A DNA stretch of 64,000 bases from Acidobacteriota bacterium. GTDB lineage: Bacteria; Acidobacteriota; Terriglobia; Terriglobales; Acidobacteriaceae. Made by a program: the position numbers and the translations under genes. The notes under the pieces were generated by a model, which was not told where the DNA came from, ran no database searches, and saw only the letters and a program-made list of their open reading frames with translations. The first letter of the stretch is position 1, and each line of letters opens with the position of its first letter. The DNA lies in the NCBI GenBank assembly GCA_013289685.1, contig JABCZL010000010.1, positions 62,001 to 126,000 of the forward strand. The letters are read 5' to 3'. Below are positions 49,913 to 58,269 of this stretch, in pieces.

Positions 49913-50341
49913 ATGGCGAATTCCTCTTCAGAAAGAATGCCCGATAAAACGAAAGCAGCGCAGGCCGAACCGCTGAGCATGATGGCGGTGGTCGCCCCCG
50001 CGGTGGGCTGGCTGATTCCGGGCGCGGGACACATGATCCAGAAGCGCTGGATTCGCGGCCTGCTGCTGTTCGTGTCGATCGCAACCCTGTTCGTGCTCGG
50101 ACTCGCCATGCAGGGCCGCATCTACAAAGCGAATGGCGGCGATATTCTCGACATTCTTGGGTTCATCGGCGACATCGGCGCGGGCGGCCTCTACATTGTG
50201 ACGGTGGCCATGGACTGGGGTCAGGGCGCGATCGCATTCGCCACCGCGGACTACGGAACGAAATTTATGATCGTCGCGGGACTACTGAACTTTATCGCCG
50301 TGGCGGACGCCTATCACATCGCCATCGGGAAAAAACAGTGA
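49913..50341 (+). CDS. DUF6677-type membrane protein
   Basis: A 142-residue protein with three or four hydrophobic helices (A-V-V-A-P-A-V-G-W-L-I-P-G-A-G-H-M, L-L-L-F-V-S-I-A-T-L-F-V-L-G, G-D-I-G-A-G-G-L-Y-I-V-T-V-A and F-M-I-V-A-G-L-L-N-F-I-A-V-A). The segment W-L-I-P-G-A-G-H-M-I-Q-K-R-W-x-R-G matches the small TM2/DUF6677-like families of acidobacteria. ATG follows the stop codon of the M24 gene directly (TGAATG), so it should be translated by re-initiation. Function unknown; it may act with the downstream small membrane protein. Confidence 0.75.
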   Translation: MANSSSERMPDKTKAAQAEPLSMMAVVAPAVGWLIPGAGHMIQKRWIRGLLLFVSIATLFVLGLAMQGRIYKANGGDILDILGFIGDIGAGGLYIVTVAMDWGQGAIAFATADYGTKFMIVAGLLNFIAVADAYHIAIGKKQ

Positions 50342-50376
50342 AACAGTTGCCAGCTCTCAGTTGCCAGTTGCCAGTC
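50341..50376. repeat. Short-period low-complexity repeat
   Basis: AACAGTTGCCAGCTCTCAG followed by TTGCCAGTTGCCAGTCAG: CAGTTGC is repeated imperfectly. Of the same kind as the blocks near 50590-50700 and 59100. Confidence 0.55.
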
Positions 50377-50402
50377 AGAACCTCTTCGCGGAGACTCGTG
50401 CA

Positions 50403-50585
50403 GTGACCATCACTCTCAATCATTTCAGCGCGGCGGCGGTATTTGCCCTGTTGGCCTCCATCGTATTCGGCATCACCCACCGCGAAACCGCGCGCGAGAT
50501 GGTGCGCTACGGGCTCTACTGCTTCGCGATGTTTCTGGGAGGCGTGCTGGTGGCGGGCTGGGCGATGTGGCTGTTGCGCAGATAG
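50403..50585 (+). CDS. Small membrane protein, unknown
   Basis: A 60-residue protein with two membrane helices (A-A-A-V-F-A-L-L-A-S-I-V-F-G-I and C-F-A-M-F-L-G-G-V-L-V-A-G-W-A-M-W-L-L) separated by a charged loop (T-H-R-E-T-A-R-E-M-V-R-Y-G). GTG at 50403 is chosen because GGAG stands about 9 nt upstream. The regular hairpin pattern and its place after the DUF6677-type gene suggest it is real and may share an operon. No family recognised. Confidence 0.65.
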   Translation: MTITLNHFSAAAVFALLASIVFGITHRETAREMVRYGLYCFAMFLGGVLVAGWAMWLLRR

Positions 50586-50700
50586 CTCTTGGCTCTTGGC
50601 TGTTGGCTCTTGGCTTGAAACCAAATCTCACTACCGTACTGAAGCTCTCAGGCACAACCACGACAAAGCTAAAGGCCAAAAGCCAATAGCCAATAGCGCT
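50586..50700. repeat. Low-complexity inverted repeats
   Basis: TAGCTCTTGGCTCTTGGCTG on the left and AAGGCCAAAAGCCAATAGCC on the right: short motifs (CTTGGC / GCCAA) repeated in inverted orientation, able to pair across the gap. Confidence 0.55.
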
Positions 50701-50701
50701 T

Positions 50702-51646
50702 CTACCCCTCCCACACGAACGCATCGAAGATTCGTTCTGATACGTAATGCAGGCGGCGATAGAGAGCCACCGCGCGCGCGTTCGCCTCGGTCACGGTCAG
50801 CGAGAGCAACGCGAAGTTTCGCCTCCGCAAACTCCCCTCGGTGGCTGCCAGCAGCGACTCGCCAATTCCTCGCGAACGATACTCCGGCAGCACGCACACC
50901 TGAGTCACGTGACCGACGTTGTTGCGCACACGCGAGCACAGGATCAACCCGATCAGGCTCTTCGCCTTGCGATCGAGAACCACAAACGACGACTCGGCGT
51001 CGAACACGCCGCATCCCGGGAAGCGCACAATGTTGTTCAGGAAGCGCAGCGATCCGCTGAGCGTGTGGTACTGGTCGTTGATCTGGGCATCGACGTGGCC
51101 GCGATACGCTGCCGTGATCACCACTGCCGATGGCTGGTAGTCGCCTTCGACCCAGGGCCGGATCTCAACTTCGGGATGTGTAGGAATTTTCTCCGCCGCC
51201 GGTTCTCCCAACGCCAATGTCATGAATAACCGCGGATGTCGCTGGAATCCCGTCTCCAGAAACGGGCGCGACACGGCGTTGGCTTCGTGAGCCAGCAGTT
51301 GCGCCTCCACCCGATGGATTCCCGGAGACTGCTGCAGGGTCTCGATCACGTGCGTCAGCAGCTTCACTTCGACCTCGCGCGCATTAGGAAGCCGCGTGCC
51401 GTTGATGACGTAGAGGTCGCCAATCACTCCCTTGCTGCCTTCATACACAAAAAATGAGTAGCCGAAGACGCGGCCGCGATCCACTGCCGCATACCCCGGC
51501 AGGATTTTCGCGTCGACGTAGCGAAGAATCATCTCCGCCGAGCCGGAGTAATCCCACGAGAGCAGGCGCGACCAGACCTGCGTCTCGTCGTCGAGCAACG
51601 GTCGCAGGTCTACGGAAGAAAAATGTCTGAGGTCCAGAATCTCCAA
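50702..51646 (-). CDS. GNAT-family N-acetyltransferase (two-domain)
   Basis: A 314-residue protein with two GNAT-like halves. The second has the acetyl-CoA signature T-Q-V-C-V-L-P-E-Y-R-S-R-G-I-G-E-S-L-L (about 247-265: V-L-P-x-x-R-x-x-G-I-G) and the helix N-A-R-A-V-A-L-Y-R-R-L-H-Y. The first half (V-D-R-G-R-V-F-G-Y-S-F-F-V-Y-E, I-G-D-L-Y-V) lacks a full signature and may be non-catalytic. The substrate is not predictable. Start codon TTG at 51646, with GGAG about 7 nt upstream. Confidence 0.85.
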   Translation of the reverse strand: MEILDLRHFSSVDLRPLLDDETQVWSRLLSWDYSGSAEMILRYVDAKILPGYAAVDRGRVFGYSFFVYEGSKGVIGDLYVINGTRLPNAREVEVKLLTHVIETLQQSPGIHRVEAQLLAHEANAVSRPFLETGFQRHPRLFMTLALGEPAAEKIPTHPEVEIRPWVEGDYQPSAVVITAAYRGHVDAQINDQYHTLSGSLRFLNNIVRFPGCGVFDAESSFVVLDRKAKSLIGLILCSRVRNNVGHVTQVCVLPEYRSRGIGESLLAATEGSLRRRNFALLSLTVTEANARAVALYRRLHYVSERIFDAFVWEG

Positions 51647-51957
51647 AAACGATCTCCAAAACGCTCCGGCAACGGCTGCCGCCAGAAGCAGCGGCTAATC
51701 TCGCGGCAAAATTTCGAGTGTAGTTGGTTCGCCGAGCAGAGGCAAACCCGGCGAACAAGCGGCAGCAACAGGCGTGGATTTCGCCCAAAGGGCTGCTGCA
51801 GATATCACACTTCCTCGTGATGCTGGTCACCGGAGGTGCGAGTGAGCGCCGTAATCCACCACACGCATTCCGTTACCTGGCGCGCTTAACTCCAGCATTA
51901 ACAGCTTCTTACAACGTTTTCGCCGCAAAACGCCTCGTGCTTGCCCTCACTTTGTTC

Positions 51958-51973
51958 TGTGACGCCGATCACA
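51958..51973 (+). promoter_or_regulatory. CRP/FNR-family site of the kor operon
   Basis: TGTGA-CGCCGA-TCACA, a perfect pair of CRP half sites. CATAAT at 51995-52000 would place the start near 52007, so the site centre is at -41.5, the class II activator geometry. The leader would be about 53 nt. Confidence 0.75.
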
Positions 51974-51994
51974 CCAACGCGCCCCCGTTCCACG

Positions 51995-52000
51995 CATAAT
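51995..52000 (+). promoter_or_regulatory. -10-like CATAAT of the kor operon
   Basis: CATAAT lies 21 nt past the CRP-type site; no -35 hexamer is visible, as expected of an activator-dependent promoter. Confidence 0.5.
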
Positions 52001-52059
52001 CACATCCTGCGTTATTGAATTCCCGGAGTGGTTGTCACTCTTGCTAGCTGGGGGATCTC

Positions 52060-52311
52060 GTGGCAAAAGGACGTGTTTCGATCGTCGTTGAGCGTTGCAA
52101 GGCCTGTGGCTTTTGCGTGGAATTCTGTCCCACGCACGTGCTGGCGCTCTCTTCCGCCTTCAATTCGAAGGGCTACCATCCACCGCACGTGGTGCATCCG
52201 GAAAAATGCAGCGGCTGCGATCTCTGCGGCATGTATTGCCCGGACTTCGCCATCAATGGCACCAAGATCCCGCAGGCCACTGCCCAGCAGGCCGCTGGAG
52301 GTGAGAAATGA
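52060..52311 (+). CDS. korD: 2-oxoacid:ferredoxin oxidoreductase, delta (ferredoxin-like) subunit
   Basis: An 83-residue protein with two 4Fe-4S motifs: C-K-A-C-G-F-C-V-E-F-C-P (about 13-24) and C-S-G-C-D-L-C-G-M-Y-C-P (about 50-61). It would pass electrons from the alpha/beta core to ferredoxin. First of four overlapping genes (delta, alpha, beta, gamma); ATGA overlap with the next. The start is GTG at 52060, since the protein then opens A-K-G-R-V-S-I-V-V. Confidence 0.93.
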   Translation: MAKGRVSIVVERCKACGFCVEFCPTHVLALSSAFNSKGYHPPHVVHPEKCSGCDLCGMYCPDFAINGTKIPQATAQQAAGGEK

Positions 52312-53468
52312 AAGCTGACCCACGTGGTGTTCTGACCGGCACGCACTTTCTCGACGGCGACCACGCCTGCTGTGAAGGCGCGCTCGCGGCCGGCGCAAGA
52401 TTCGCCGCCGGATATCCCATCACGCCCTCGACCGAAGTGGTCGAGCGCTTCGCCGCCCGCGTGCCGACGGTCGGCGGATGCTTCATTCAGATGGAAGACG
52501 AACTCGCCGCCTCGATCGCTCTGCAAGGTGGAGTGTGGGGCGGAGCTAAAGCGTTCACCGTAACCTCGGGCCCGGGCTTCTCGCTGATGATGGAACACAT
52601 CGGCTATGCGGCCATGACCGAGACGCCCTGCGTGTTCGTCGACGTGCAGCGCGGAGGCCCGTCGACCGGACTGCCCACGCTTCCGGCGCAGGCCGACATG
52701 ATGCAGGCGCGCTGGGGATCGCATGGTGACTACGAGATCATCGCACTCTGCCCAAACTCACCGCAGGAATGTTTTGACCTGACCATCCAGGCTTTCAATT
52801 TCGCGGAAGAATTTCGTGTTCCGGTGATGTTCATGATGGACGAAGTGGTGGGGCACATGACGGAGAAAGTCGTGATCCCGCCCGCCGACGAGATTGACGT
52901 CACCCCGCGAAAGCACACTCATAAATCCGTGGAAGACTACCTGCCCTACAGCACCAACGGAGACATGGTTCCGGAGATGGCGCATGCCGGCGACGGCTAC
53001 AACTTTCACGTCACGGGCCTGACCCACGATGAACACGGCTATCCCAACATGACGCCGCAGGTCCAGGACAAGCTGGTGCGGCGCCTGCAAAACAAGATTC
53101 GCTCCGCCGCCGACCGCATCTGCCTGTTCGAAGAGGACCGACTGGACGATGCCGACGTGGTCGTGGTTTCCTACGGCATCACTTCACGCGTCGCGCAACG
53201 CGCCATCGATGCGGCCCGCGACCAGGGGCTGAAAGTCGGAAAGCTGCGGCTCATCACCGCATGGCCGTTCCCCGAAAAGAAGATTGCGGAATTGGCCGCG
53301 CACGTGAAAGCGTTCGTCGTCCCGGAGCTCAACCTGGGGCAGATGGTGCACGAGGTGAAGCGCGCCGCCGACGGCAACGCCAAAACCTTCGCCGTTTCGC
53401 ACGCCGGCGGTGCAGTGCACAATCCCGACGAAATCCTGAACACCATCGTGGAGGCAAGCCGATGCTGA
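52308..53468 (+). CDS. korA: 2-oxoacid:ferredoxin oxidoreductase, alpha subunit
   Basis: A 386-residue protein. The pyrimidine-binding part has A-G-Y-P-I-T-P-S-T-E-V (about 33-43), Q-M-E-D-E-L-A-A-S, G-P-G-F-S-L-M-M-E and P-V-M-F-M-M-D-E-V-V-G-H; the C-terminal transketolase-like part has R-L-I-T-A-W-P-F-P and E-L-N-L-G-Q-M. The alpha subunit belongs to 2-oxoglutarate or related ketoacid oxidoreductases; the substrate is inferred from the separate delta-alpha-beta-gamma layout typical of KOR. It overlaps both neighbours (ATGA before; 7 bp with korB). Confidence 0.93.
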   Translation: MKADPRGVLTGTHFLDGDHACCEGALAAGARFAAGYPITPSTEVVERFAARVPTVGGCFIQMEDELAASIALQGGVWGGAKAFTVTSGPGFSLMMEHIGYAAMTETPCVFVDVQRGGPSTGLPTLPAQADMMQARWGSHGDYEIIALCPNSPQECFDLTIQAFNFAEEFRVPVMFMMDEVVGHMTEKVVIPPADEIDVTPRKHTHKSVEDYLPYSTNGDMVPEMAHAGDGYNFHVTGLTHDEHGYPNMTPQVQDKLVRRLQNKIRSAADRICLFEEDRLDDADVVVVSYGITSRVAQRAIDAARDQGLKVGKLRLITAWPFPEKKIAELAAHVKAFVVPELNLGQMVHEVKRAADGNAKTFAVSHAGGAVHNPDEILNTIVEASRC

Positions 53469-54379
53469 ACATTCTCGACAACCGGCTCGACAACCGGCCG
53501 GACAACACACCCGACGACACGGTCAATCCCGTAGAACAGTTTCTGCGCAGCGACCGCATGCCGCATATCTGGTGTCCGGGCTGCGGCATCGGCACCACGG
53601 TGAATTCGTTCGCCCACGCTCTGATCGAATCGAAGATTGATCTTCAGTCGCTCGCGCTGGTCTCCGGCATCGGCTGCACCGGGCGCGTGGCCGGATATGT
53701 GAAACTCGATTCGTTTCACACCACGCACGGGCGGGCCATCCCGTTTGCGACGGGCCTGAAGCTGGCGAATCCCAAGCTGAATGTCGTGGTCTACTCCGGT
53801 GACGGCGACCTTTCGGCCATCGGCGGCAATCACCTGATCCACGCTGCGCGCCGCAACATCGACCTGAAAGTCATCTGCGTGAACAATCTCATCTACGCGA
53901 TGACCGGCGGACAAACTGCACCCACAACTCCCAGTCACGCCACCACCTCGACCAATCCCTACGGCACCTTCGAACCTGCATTCAATCTGCCGCACCTGGT
54001 AGAAGCCGCGGGCGCGGTCTACGTCGCGCGCTGGACCACCTTCCACGTGCGCCAACTGGCGCGTTCGATCAGCGAGGCGTTCCAGAAAAAGGGATTCTCG
54101 TTCATCGAGGTCATTTCGCCATGCCCCACGCTTTACCAGCGGCGCAATAAGATGGGCGACGGCCTCGACGCCATGAAGTACTACAAGGAAAAGAGCAAGG
54201 TGAAGCACGGCGCGCCCACCAGCGAAGTCGGGCTCACGCTCAACGGCGAGATCGTCGTCGGTAAGTTCGTGGACCGCGACCGTCCCGACTACCAAACCAT
54301 GATGCGCGCGCAGTATGTGGAAACGCTGGGCGAGCGTTACCTTGGAGACGAGGTAGAAACGGAGTGCGTATGCGGCTAA
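53462..54379 (+). CDS. korB: 2-oxoacid:ferredoxin oxidoreductase, beta (TPP) subunit
   Basis: A 305-residue thiamine-diphosphate subunit. The family blocks are W-C-P-G-C-G-I-G-T (about 38-46), G-I-G-C-T-G-R, H-G-R-A-I-P-F-A-T-G, the TPP motif G-D-G-D-L-S-A-I-G-G-N-H (about 119-130), N-N-L-I-Y-A-M-T-G-G-Q-T-A-P-T-T-P and P-C-P-T. ATG at 53462 is chosen because it overlaps korA's stop by 7 bp and starts with a short repeated N-terminus (D-N-R-L-D-N-R-P-D-N) not found in the core. The enzyme decarboxylates 2-oxoacids to acyl-CoA, reducing ferredoxin. Confidence 0.94.
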   Translation: MLNILDNRLDNRPDNTPDDTVNPVEQFLRSDRMPHIWCPGCGIGTTVNSFAHALIESKIDLQSLALVSGIGCTGRVAGYVKLDSFHTTHGRAIPFATGLKLANPKLNVVVYSGDGDLSAIGGNHLIHAARRNIDLKVICVNNLIYAMTGGQTAPTTPSHATTSTNPYGTFEPAFNLPHLVEAAGAVYVARWTTFHVRQLARSISEAFQKKGFSFIEVISPCPTLYQRRNKMGDGLDAMKYYKEKSKVKHGAPTSEVGLTLNGEIVVGKFVDRDRPDYQTMMRAQYVETLGERYLGDEVETECVCG

Positions 54380-54963
54380 GCGAAATTCGCGTGGCAGGCT
54401 TCGGCGGTCAGGGAGTCATCCTCTCGGCCATACTGTTGGGCAAGGCGGCGTCAATTTACGAAAACGGATTCGCCACCATGACGCAGAACTTCGGTCCGGA
54501 GGCGCGGGGTGGAGCGTGTAGCGCCCAACTGATTCTCTCCGACGAACCGGTGCTCTATCCCTATGTTACCCGGCCGGACATCATGGTCGTGATGTCGCAG
54601 GAAGCCTACAACCGTTTCGCGCCGGAACTGAAACCCGCGGGCATGCTGATCGTCGAGGAAGACCTGGTCCGCGTCACCGATCTCAAAGGCGATCCCAAGG
54701 TCTACAGCATCCCCGCAACCCGCATGGCCGAAGAACTCGGCAAGCGCATGGTGCTGAATTCGGTGATGGTGGGATTCTTCACGGCCGTCACGAAACTTCT
54801 AACCGCCGATGCCGTGCGCAAAGCCGTTGCCGACTCGGTGCCTCCCAGCTTCCGCGAGTTGAATCTGCAGGCCTTCGAAAAGGGATACGAGTACGGCAAC
54901 AAAGAACTGGCCGCGGCTCCGCCGAGACAGGGGCTGCAAGAGCTGGCGTATTCGAGCGAGTAG
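54370..54963 (+). CDS. korC: 2-oxoacid:ferredoxin oxidoreductase, gamma subunit
   Basis: A 197-residue protein of the gamma family: V-A-G-F-G-G-Q-G-V-I-L-S-A at the start, M-T-Q-N-F-G-P-E-A-R-G-G in the middle, D-I-M-V-V-M-S-Q-E-A-Y. ATG at 54370 is preferred to a GTG two codons earlier because GGAG is then 5 nt upstream. It overlaps korB by 10 bp and closes the operon. In KOR the gamma subunit contributes the CoA-binding domain. Confidence 0.92.
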   Translation: MRLSEIRVAGFGGQGVILSAILLGKAASIYENGFATMTQNFGPEARGGACSAQLILSDEPVLYPYVTRPDIMVVMSQEAYNRFAPELKPAGMLIVEEDLVRVTDLKGDPKVYSIPATRMAEELGKRMVLNSVMVGFFTAVTKLLTADAVRKAVADSVPPSFRELNLQAFEKGYEYGNKELAAAPPRQGLQELAYSSE

Positions 54964-54967
54964 AGGG

Positions 54968-55510
54968 CTATTTCTGAGGAAGTTCTTGGATCTTGAGGTC
55001 GCTCACGGCACTAATTTCCAGCACTCTTGAGTCACGCGTCGCATTCGGCCTCCACACGAATCGGCCTGTGAAGCGCGCCGTGATCCTCCTATCGAAAGTG
55101 CCGGGACCCTTGCCAGGCTGCACGATAGCCTCGTCCAGTTTCTCCGTTTCCTTCTCTGTCGCCCAAGGCTCGAGGCCCATTTTGCTGCACGATTCATCGA
55201 TAAGGACACTATGCTCTATGCCGTCGGTCAAGAATCGTGCAGGTACGCGAATGCATTTGTCTGCAAAGACTTCAGGAGTCCTTAGCACCTTGCAAATCGT
55301 GGTTGCAATTACCGGTTCCGCCGCCTTACAAGGCTTGCGTCGGGCCTGCGAGTAGTCCTCCTCCGGAGCCGCCGGCTCGGGCGGTGGTTTCGGGTTCGGC
55401 TGATACAGATTCAACTCGGACGGAGAAAGTGAGGAAGGCACAAAGTAGAGCCACGACCAAATGACGGCTAGCATCATCACAGCCACACCGATGGCACCGC
55501 GATTCACCAC
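54968..55510 (-). CDS. Membrane-anchored protein, unknown
   Basis: A 180-residue protein with one N-terminal membrane helix (G-A-I-G-V-A-V-M-M-L-A-V-I-W-S-W-L) and a Pro-rich linker, then a small domain of about 110 residues with Cys residues (T-I-C-K-V-L, D-K-C-I-R-V-P-A-R, E-S-C-S-K) and strand patterns like an OB-fold. A-D-K-C-I-R-V-P and H-S-V-L-I-D-E-S-C are typical of a family of secreted unknowns. GTG start at 55510. Convergent with korC; base composition is a little lower in G+C. Confidence 0.65.
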   Translation of the reverse strand: MVNRGAIGVAVMMLAVIWSWLYFVPSSLSPSELNLYQPNPKPPPEPAAPEEDYSQARRKPCKAAEPVIATTICKVLRTPEVFADKCIRVPARFLTDGIEHSVLIDESCSKMGLEPWATEKETEKLDEAIVQPGKGPGTFDRRITARFTGRFVWRPNATRDSRVLEISAVSDLKIQELPQK

Positions 55511-55574
55511 CTAGATATAGACGCCATGCTCGCCAGCCAAGTTCCCTTGTTTTTCAGAATCAGGATGTTTAATA

Positions 55575-57206
55575 CTAGGGCTTCGCTCCCGCAGCCGACA
55601 CCCAATAATAATCCACATCTTGCGGCGAGTAGTGGCGCAGCAACAACACGCGCCGCCCCGACGTTTGCTGCGCCACCTTCACTTTCCACGTCGCCGGAGC
55701 GACCAGCAGATGCTCCCCCGCCGGGATGCTTCCTCCTTCATAGCGCACAGGTGTCTGGTTGCGATAAAACGTGAGCCCGTACTCCATCTCGCGGGACACG
55801 CCGTAGACTGCAAGCGGAAGCTGGTGGGTTTCCACGGCGGAGAGCTCCAGCGCCAGCGGACGCGCGGATAAGGTTTGATCAATCGAGACCGTTCCCAACT
55901 TCAACACGGCAGCGACAGAAAGAACCACTGGAATCAGAGTCACGAATCGCAGCATGCGCAGGCGCCAGCGGCTCGCTAGCGTCAGAGCGATGGCGGCGCA
56001 GAGCACGAACGCCACCGCCAGCGCGACATACATCAGCCGTCCCGCCGGCAACCGATGCTGCGTCACGACATAAGCAATCAGCACAGAGGGCACGATCGGC
56101 GCCGCGGCCACCAGCGCGTGCAGCACCGCCAGTCCCTTCGAGACGGGCTCGGCTCCCCCGTGCTCCTGCGCGAGATGCCGCCGCAAATAATCGGCCAGCA
56201 GGACGGCGCCGGCTGGGATCGCCGGAAGGATATAGCCGGGGAGCTTCGACTGCGAAGTCGAAAAGAACACGACCAACGCCACCAGCCAGCAGCAGACGAA
56301 CACACTGAATTGCAATTCGAAATCGGGCTCGTCCGAAACGGATTTGCGTTCCGCCCACCACACTCGCACTGACTCGACAAAGGCCGCGATTACAAACACC
56401 GTCCACGGCACCAGCGCGACGGCCGTGACCGGAAGGTAATACCAGAACGGCTGCCGGTGGTGATACAAGTCGCTCGAAAAGCGCGCCAGATTGTGCTGCA
56501 GAATAAATTCGCGAAAGAATTGCGGGTTCCGTATCTGCACCGCGAAATACCACGGCAACGCGATCACGCAGAACAGGAAAACCCCTGGCAGCCACAGCGT
56601 TCTCAAAACCAAACGAAATTCCCCTACCGCAACCGAGAACAGCACGATGACAAGCACCGCCAGAAACGGCGCCACCGGCCCCTTCGCCAGCATGCCCAAC
56701 GCCATGCAGACGTAGAACACAGCCAGATAGATTCGCTTCCCGCTTTCGCGCCAGGCCCACCACGCGAGCATTCCAATAGAGAAAGTCGCGGCCAGCGCCA
56801 TATCCATCGAAGCCGCGTGAGCGTAACCGATCACTCCCGCGCACGAGGCCGTGATGAGCGCGGCATCCACCTCCACGCCGCGCCGAAATCGCCGGAAGAA
56901 AAGATAAACAGCAATCACCAGCAAGGTTGCGTCAATCGCTGCGGGGACTCGCGCTGCCACATCGTTCACCCGCAGCACTGAGTAAGCCAGCATCGCCTGC
57001 CAGTAGTACAGCGGAGGCTTCTCCAGCCAAGCACGGCCCCCGAGAACCGGCGTGATCCAGTCGTGGCGTTCGAACATCTCGCGCGCCACCTGCGCATAGC
57101 GTGGTTCGTCGGCGCCGATCAGCCCGAATTGTCCCATGCCGTAGAAAAACAGGAACGCACAAAATCCTGCGATCAACAACACGTCGGTGCGGGTGCGGGT
57201 GGTCAT
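55575..57206 (-). CDS. Glycosyltransferase family 39 (ArnT-type) membrane protein
   Basis: A 543-residue protein with about 11-12 membrane helices. The catalytic Asp region G-A-D-E-P-R-Y-A (about 31-38) after the first helix, followed by W-L-E-K-P-P-L-Y-Y-W, is typical of PMT/ArnT/GT39 lipid-linked sugar transferases. The C-terminal domain (about 430-543) is soluble. It would move a sugar from a polyprenyl carrier to lipid or protein outside the membrane; the acceptor is unknown. It lies downstream of nrnA on the same strand, separated by a 100-bp low-complexity hairpin. Confidence 0.88.
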   Translation of the reverse strand: MTTRTRTDVLLIAGFCAFLFFYGMGQFGLIGADEPRYAQVAREMFERHDWITPVLGGRAWLEKPPLYYWQAMLAYSVLRVNDVAARVPAAIDATLLVIAVYLFFRRFRRGVEVDAALITASCAGVIGYAHAASMDMALAATFSIGMLAWWAWRESGKRIYLAVFYVCMALGMLAKGPVAPFLAVLVIVLFSVAVGEFRLVLRTLWLPGVFLFCVIALPWYFAVQIRNPQFFREFILQHNLARFSSDLYHHRQPFWYYLPVTAVALVPWTVFVIAAFVESVRVWWAERKSVSDEPDFELQFSVFVCCWLVALVVFFSTSQSKLPGYILPAIPAGAVLLADYLRRHLAQEHGGAEPVSKGLAVLHALVAAAPIVPSVLIAYVVTQHRLPAGRLMYVALAVAFVLCAAIALTLASRWRLRMLRFVTLIPVVLSVAAVLKLGTVSIDQTLSARPLALELSAVETHQLPLAVYGVSREMEYGLTFYRNQTPVRYEGGSIPAGEHLLVAPATWKVKVAQQTSGRRVLLLRHYSPQDVDYYWVSAAGAKP

Positions 57207-57216
57207 GGGGGAATTA

Positions 57217-57292
57217 TTGATTGCTGATTGATGATTGCTGATTGAAAACCCGGCACAAATTCTTCAATCAGCAATCAACAATCATCAATCAA
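57217..57292. repeat. Low-complexity hairpin between nrnA and the GT39 gene
   Basis: TTGATTGCTGATTGATGATT on the left can pair with AATCATCAATCA and CAATCAGCAATCAAC on the right. The short unit (TTGATTGC / TGATTGA) is repeated in each arm. Confidence 0.7.
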
Positions 57293-57303
57293 AAATGGTT
57301 TTT

Positions 57304-58269
57304 CTATTGTACGGAAGGTCCGCGGCGCAGCTGGAAAAGGACCTGGCGCACGGCTTCGGCGAGCGGTCCGTCGAGCGAGCAACCGCTGGCGCATTCATGT
57401 CCGCCGCCGCCGAAACTTTCGGCCACGTGGGCAACGTTCAGTTTGCCTTTGCTGCGCAAGCTCACACGGTAGCGTCCATCCGGCAACTCCCGGAAGAATG
57501 CAGCCACCTCGACGCCGCCGATGGAGAGAACGTAATTCACCAGTCCTTCACAATCCTCTTCAATTGCGCCGCAGCGCTCCATCTGCTTCTGCGTTACCCA
57601 CGCGTAGGCGAGGTGGCCGTCCGCCGTCAGACTGCGCAGGGCCTCACCGAGCAGCCGAATCTTGGCCAGGGAGTGCGCGAAATAAATGCCGCGCGCACAG
57701 TGCGCCGGATCGGCTCCCGCCAGCACGAGTTCGCGCGCCAGACCGAACGTATTCTCATTCGTGCCCTGAAACATGAACGAGCCGGTGTCGGTCATCAGCG
57801 CCGTGTAAAGGCAGGTCGCGATCTCGGGCGAAAATTTCACGCCCGCCTCCCGCGCCAGACGGAACACCATTTCCGCGGTGGCCACGGCGTGGGGGTCGAT
57901 CCAGTTGACGTGGGCGAAGGGGCGTCCACTGGCATGATGGTCGATGCTGATAAGAAACCGGTTTTCCAGACCCTCGAGCCGGGTGCGGTGAATGCTGTCA
58001 CACTCCAGAATGATCGCCGAATCGTAACTGCCCATCACGTGGCTGGACTGCACCACCTGATCGGCGAACGGAAGCGAGCGGTAGACGCGGGGGACGCCAT
58101 CATGCAAGACGACATCGGCATGCTTGCCCATGGCGCGCAAAATCTGGCAGCAGGCCAGCGCCGATCCGACCGCATCGCCGTCAGGCCGGGCGTGCGAGGT
58201 CAGCACGAATCGCTCATGCTGTCCGATTTGCCGGAGCACATCCTCGACGCCGCTATGGCTTTTTTCCAC
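57304..58269 (-). CDS. nrnA: DHH/DHHA1 phosphoesterase (NrnA-type oligoribonuclease)
   Basis: A 321-residue protein with the DHH motifs: S-H-A-R-P-D-G-D-A-V-G-S (I), L-E-C-D-S (II), S-I-D-H-H-A-S (III) and a DHHA1 domain with S-F-G-G-G-G-H-E-C-A-S-G near the C-terminus. NrnA-type proteins break nano-RNA and pAp. The start is GTG at 58269 with AAGGA upstream; it overlaps rbfA by 17 bp, as is usual for this pair. Confidence 0.94.
   Translation of the reverse strand: MEKSHSGVEDVLRQIGQHERFVLTSHARPDGDAVGSALACCQILRAMGKHADVVLHDGVPRVYRSLPFADQVVQSSHVMGSYDSAIILECDSIHRTRLEGLENRFLISIDHHASGRPFAHVNWIDPHAVATAEMVFRLAREAGVKFSPEIATCLYTALMTDTGSFMFQGTNENTFGLARELVLAGADPAHCARGIYFAHSLAKIRLLGEALRSLTADGHLAYAWVTQKQMERCGAIEEDCEGLVNYVLSIGGVEVAAFFRELPDGRYRVSLRSKGKLNVAHVAESFGGGGHECASGCSLDGPLAEAVRQVLFQLRRGPSVQ

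Larger units (their letters stand above)
51647..52059. other. Intergenic region with the kor promoter
   Basis: About 410 bp without a gene. The left half has nothing recognisable. The right half holds the CRP-type site at 51958-51973 and a -10-like CATAAT at 51995-52000. Confidence 0.6.
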
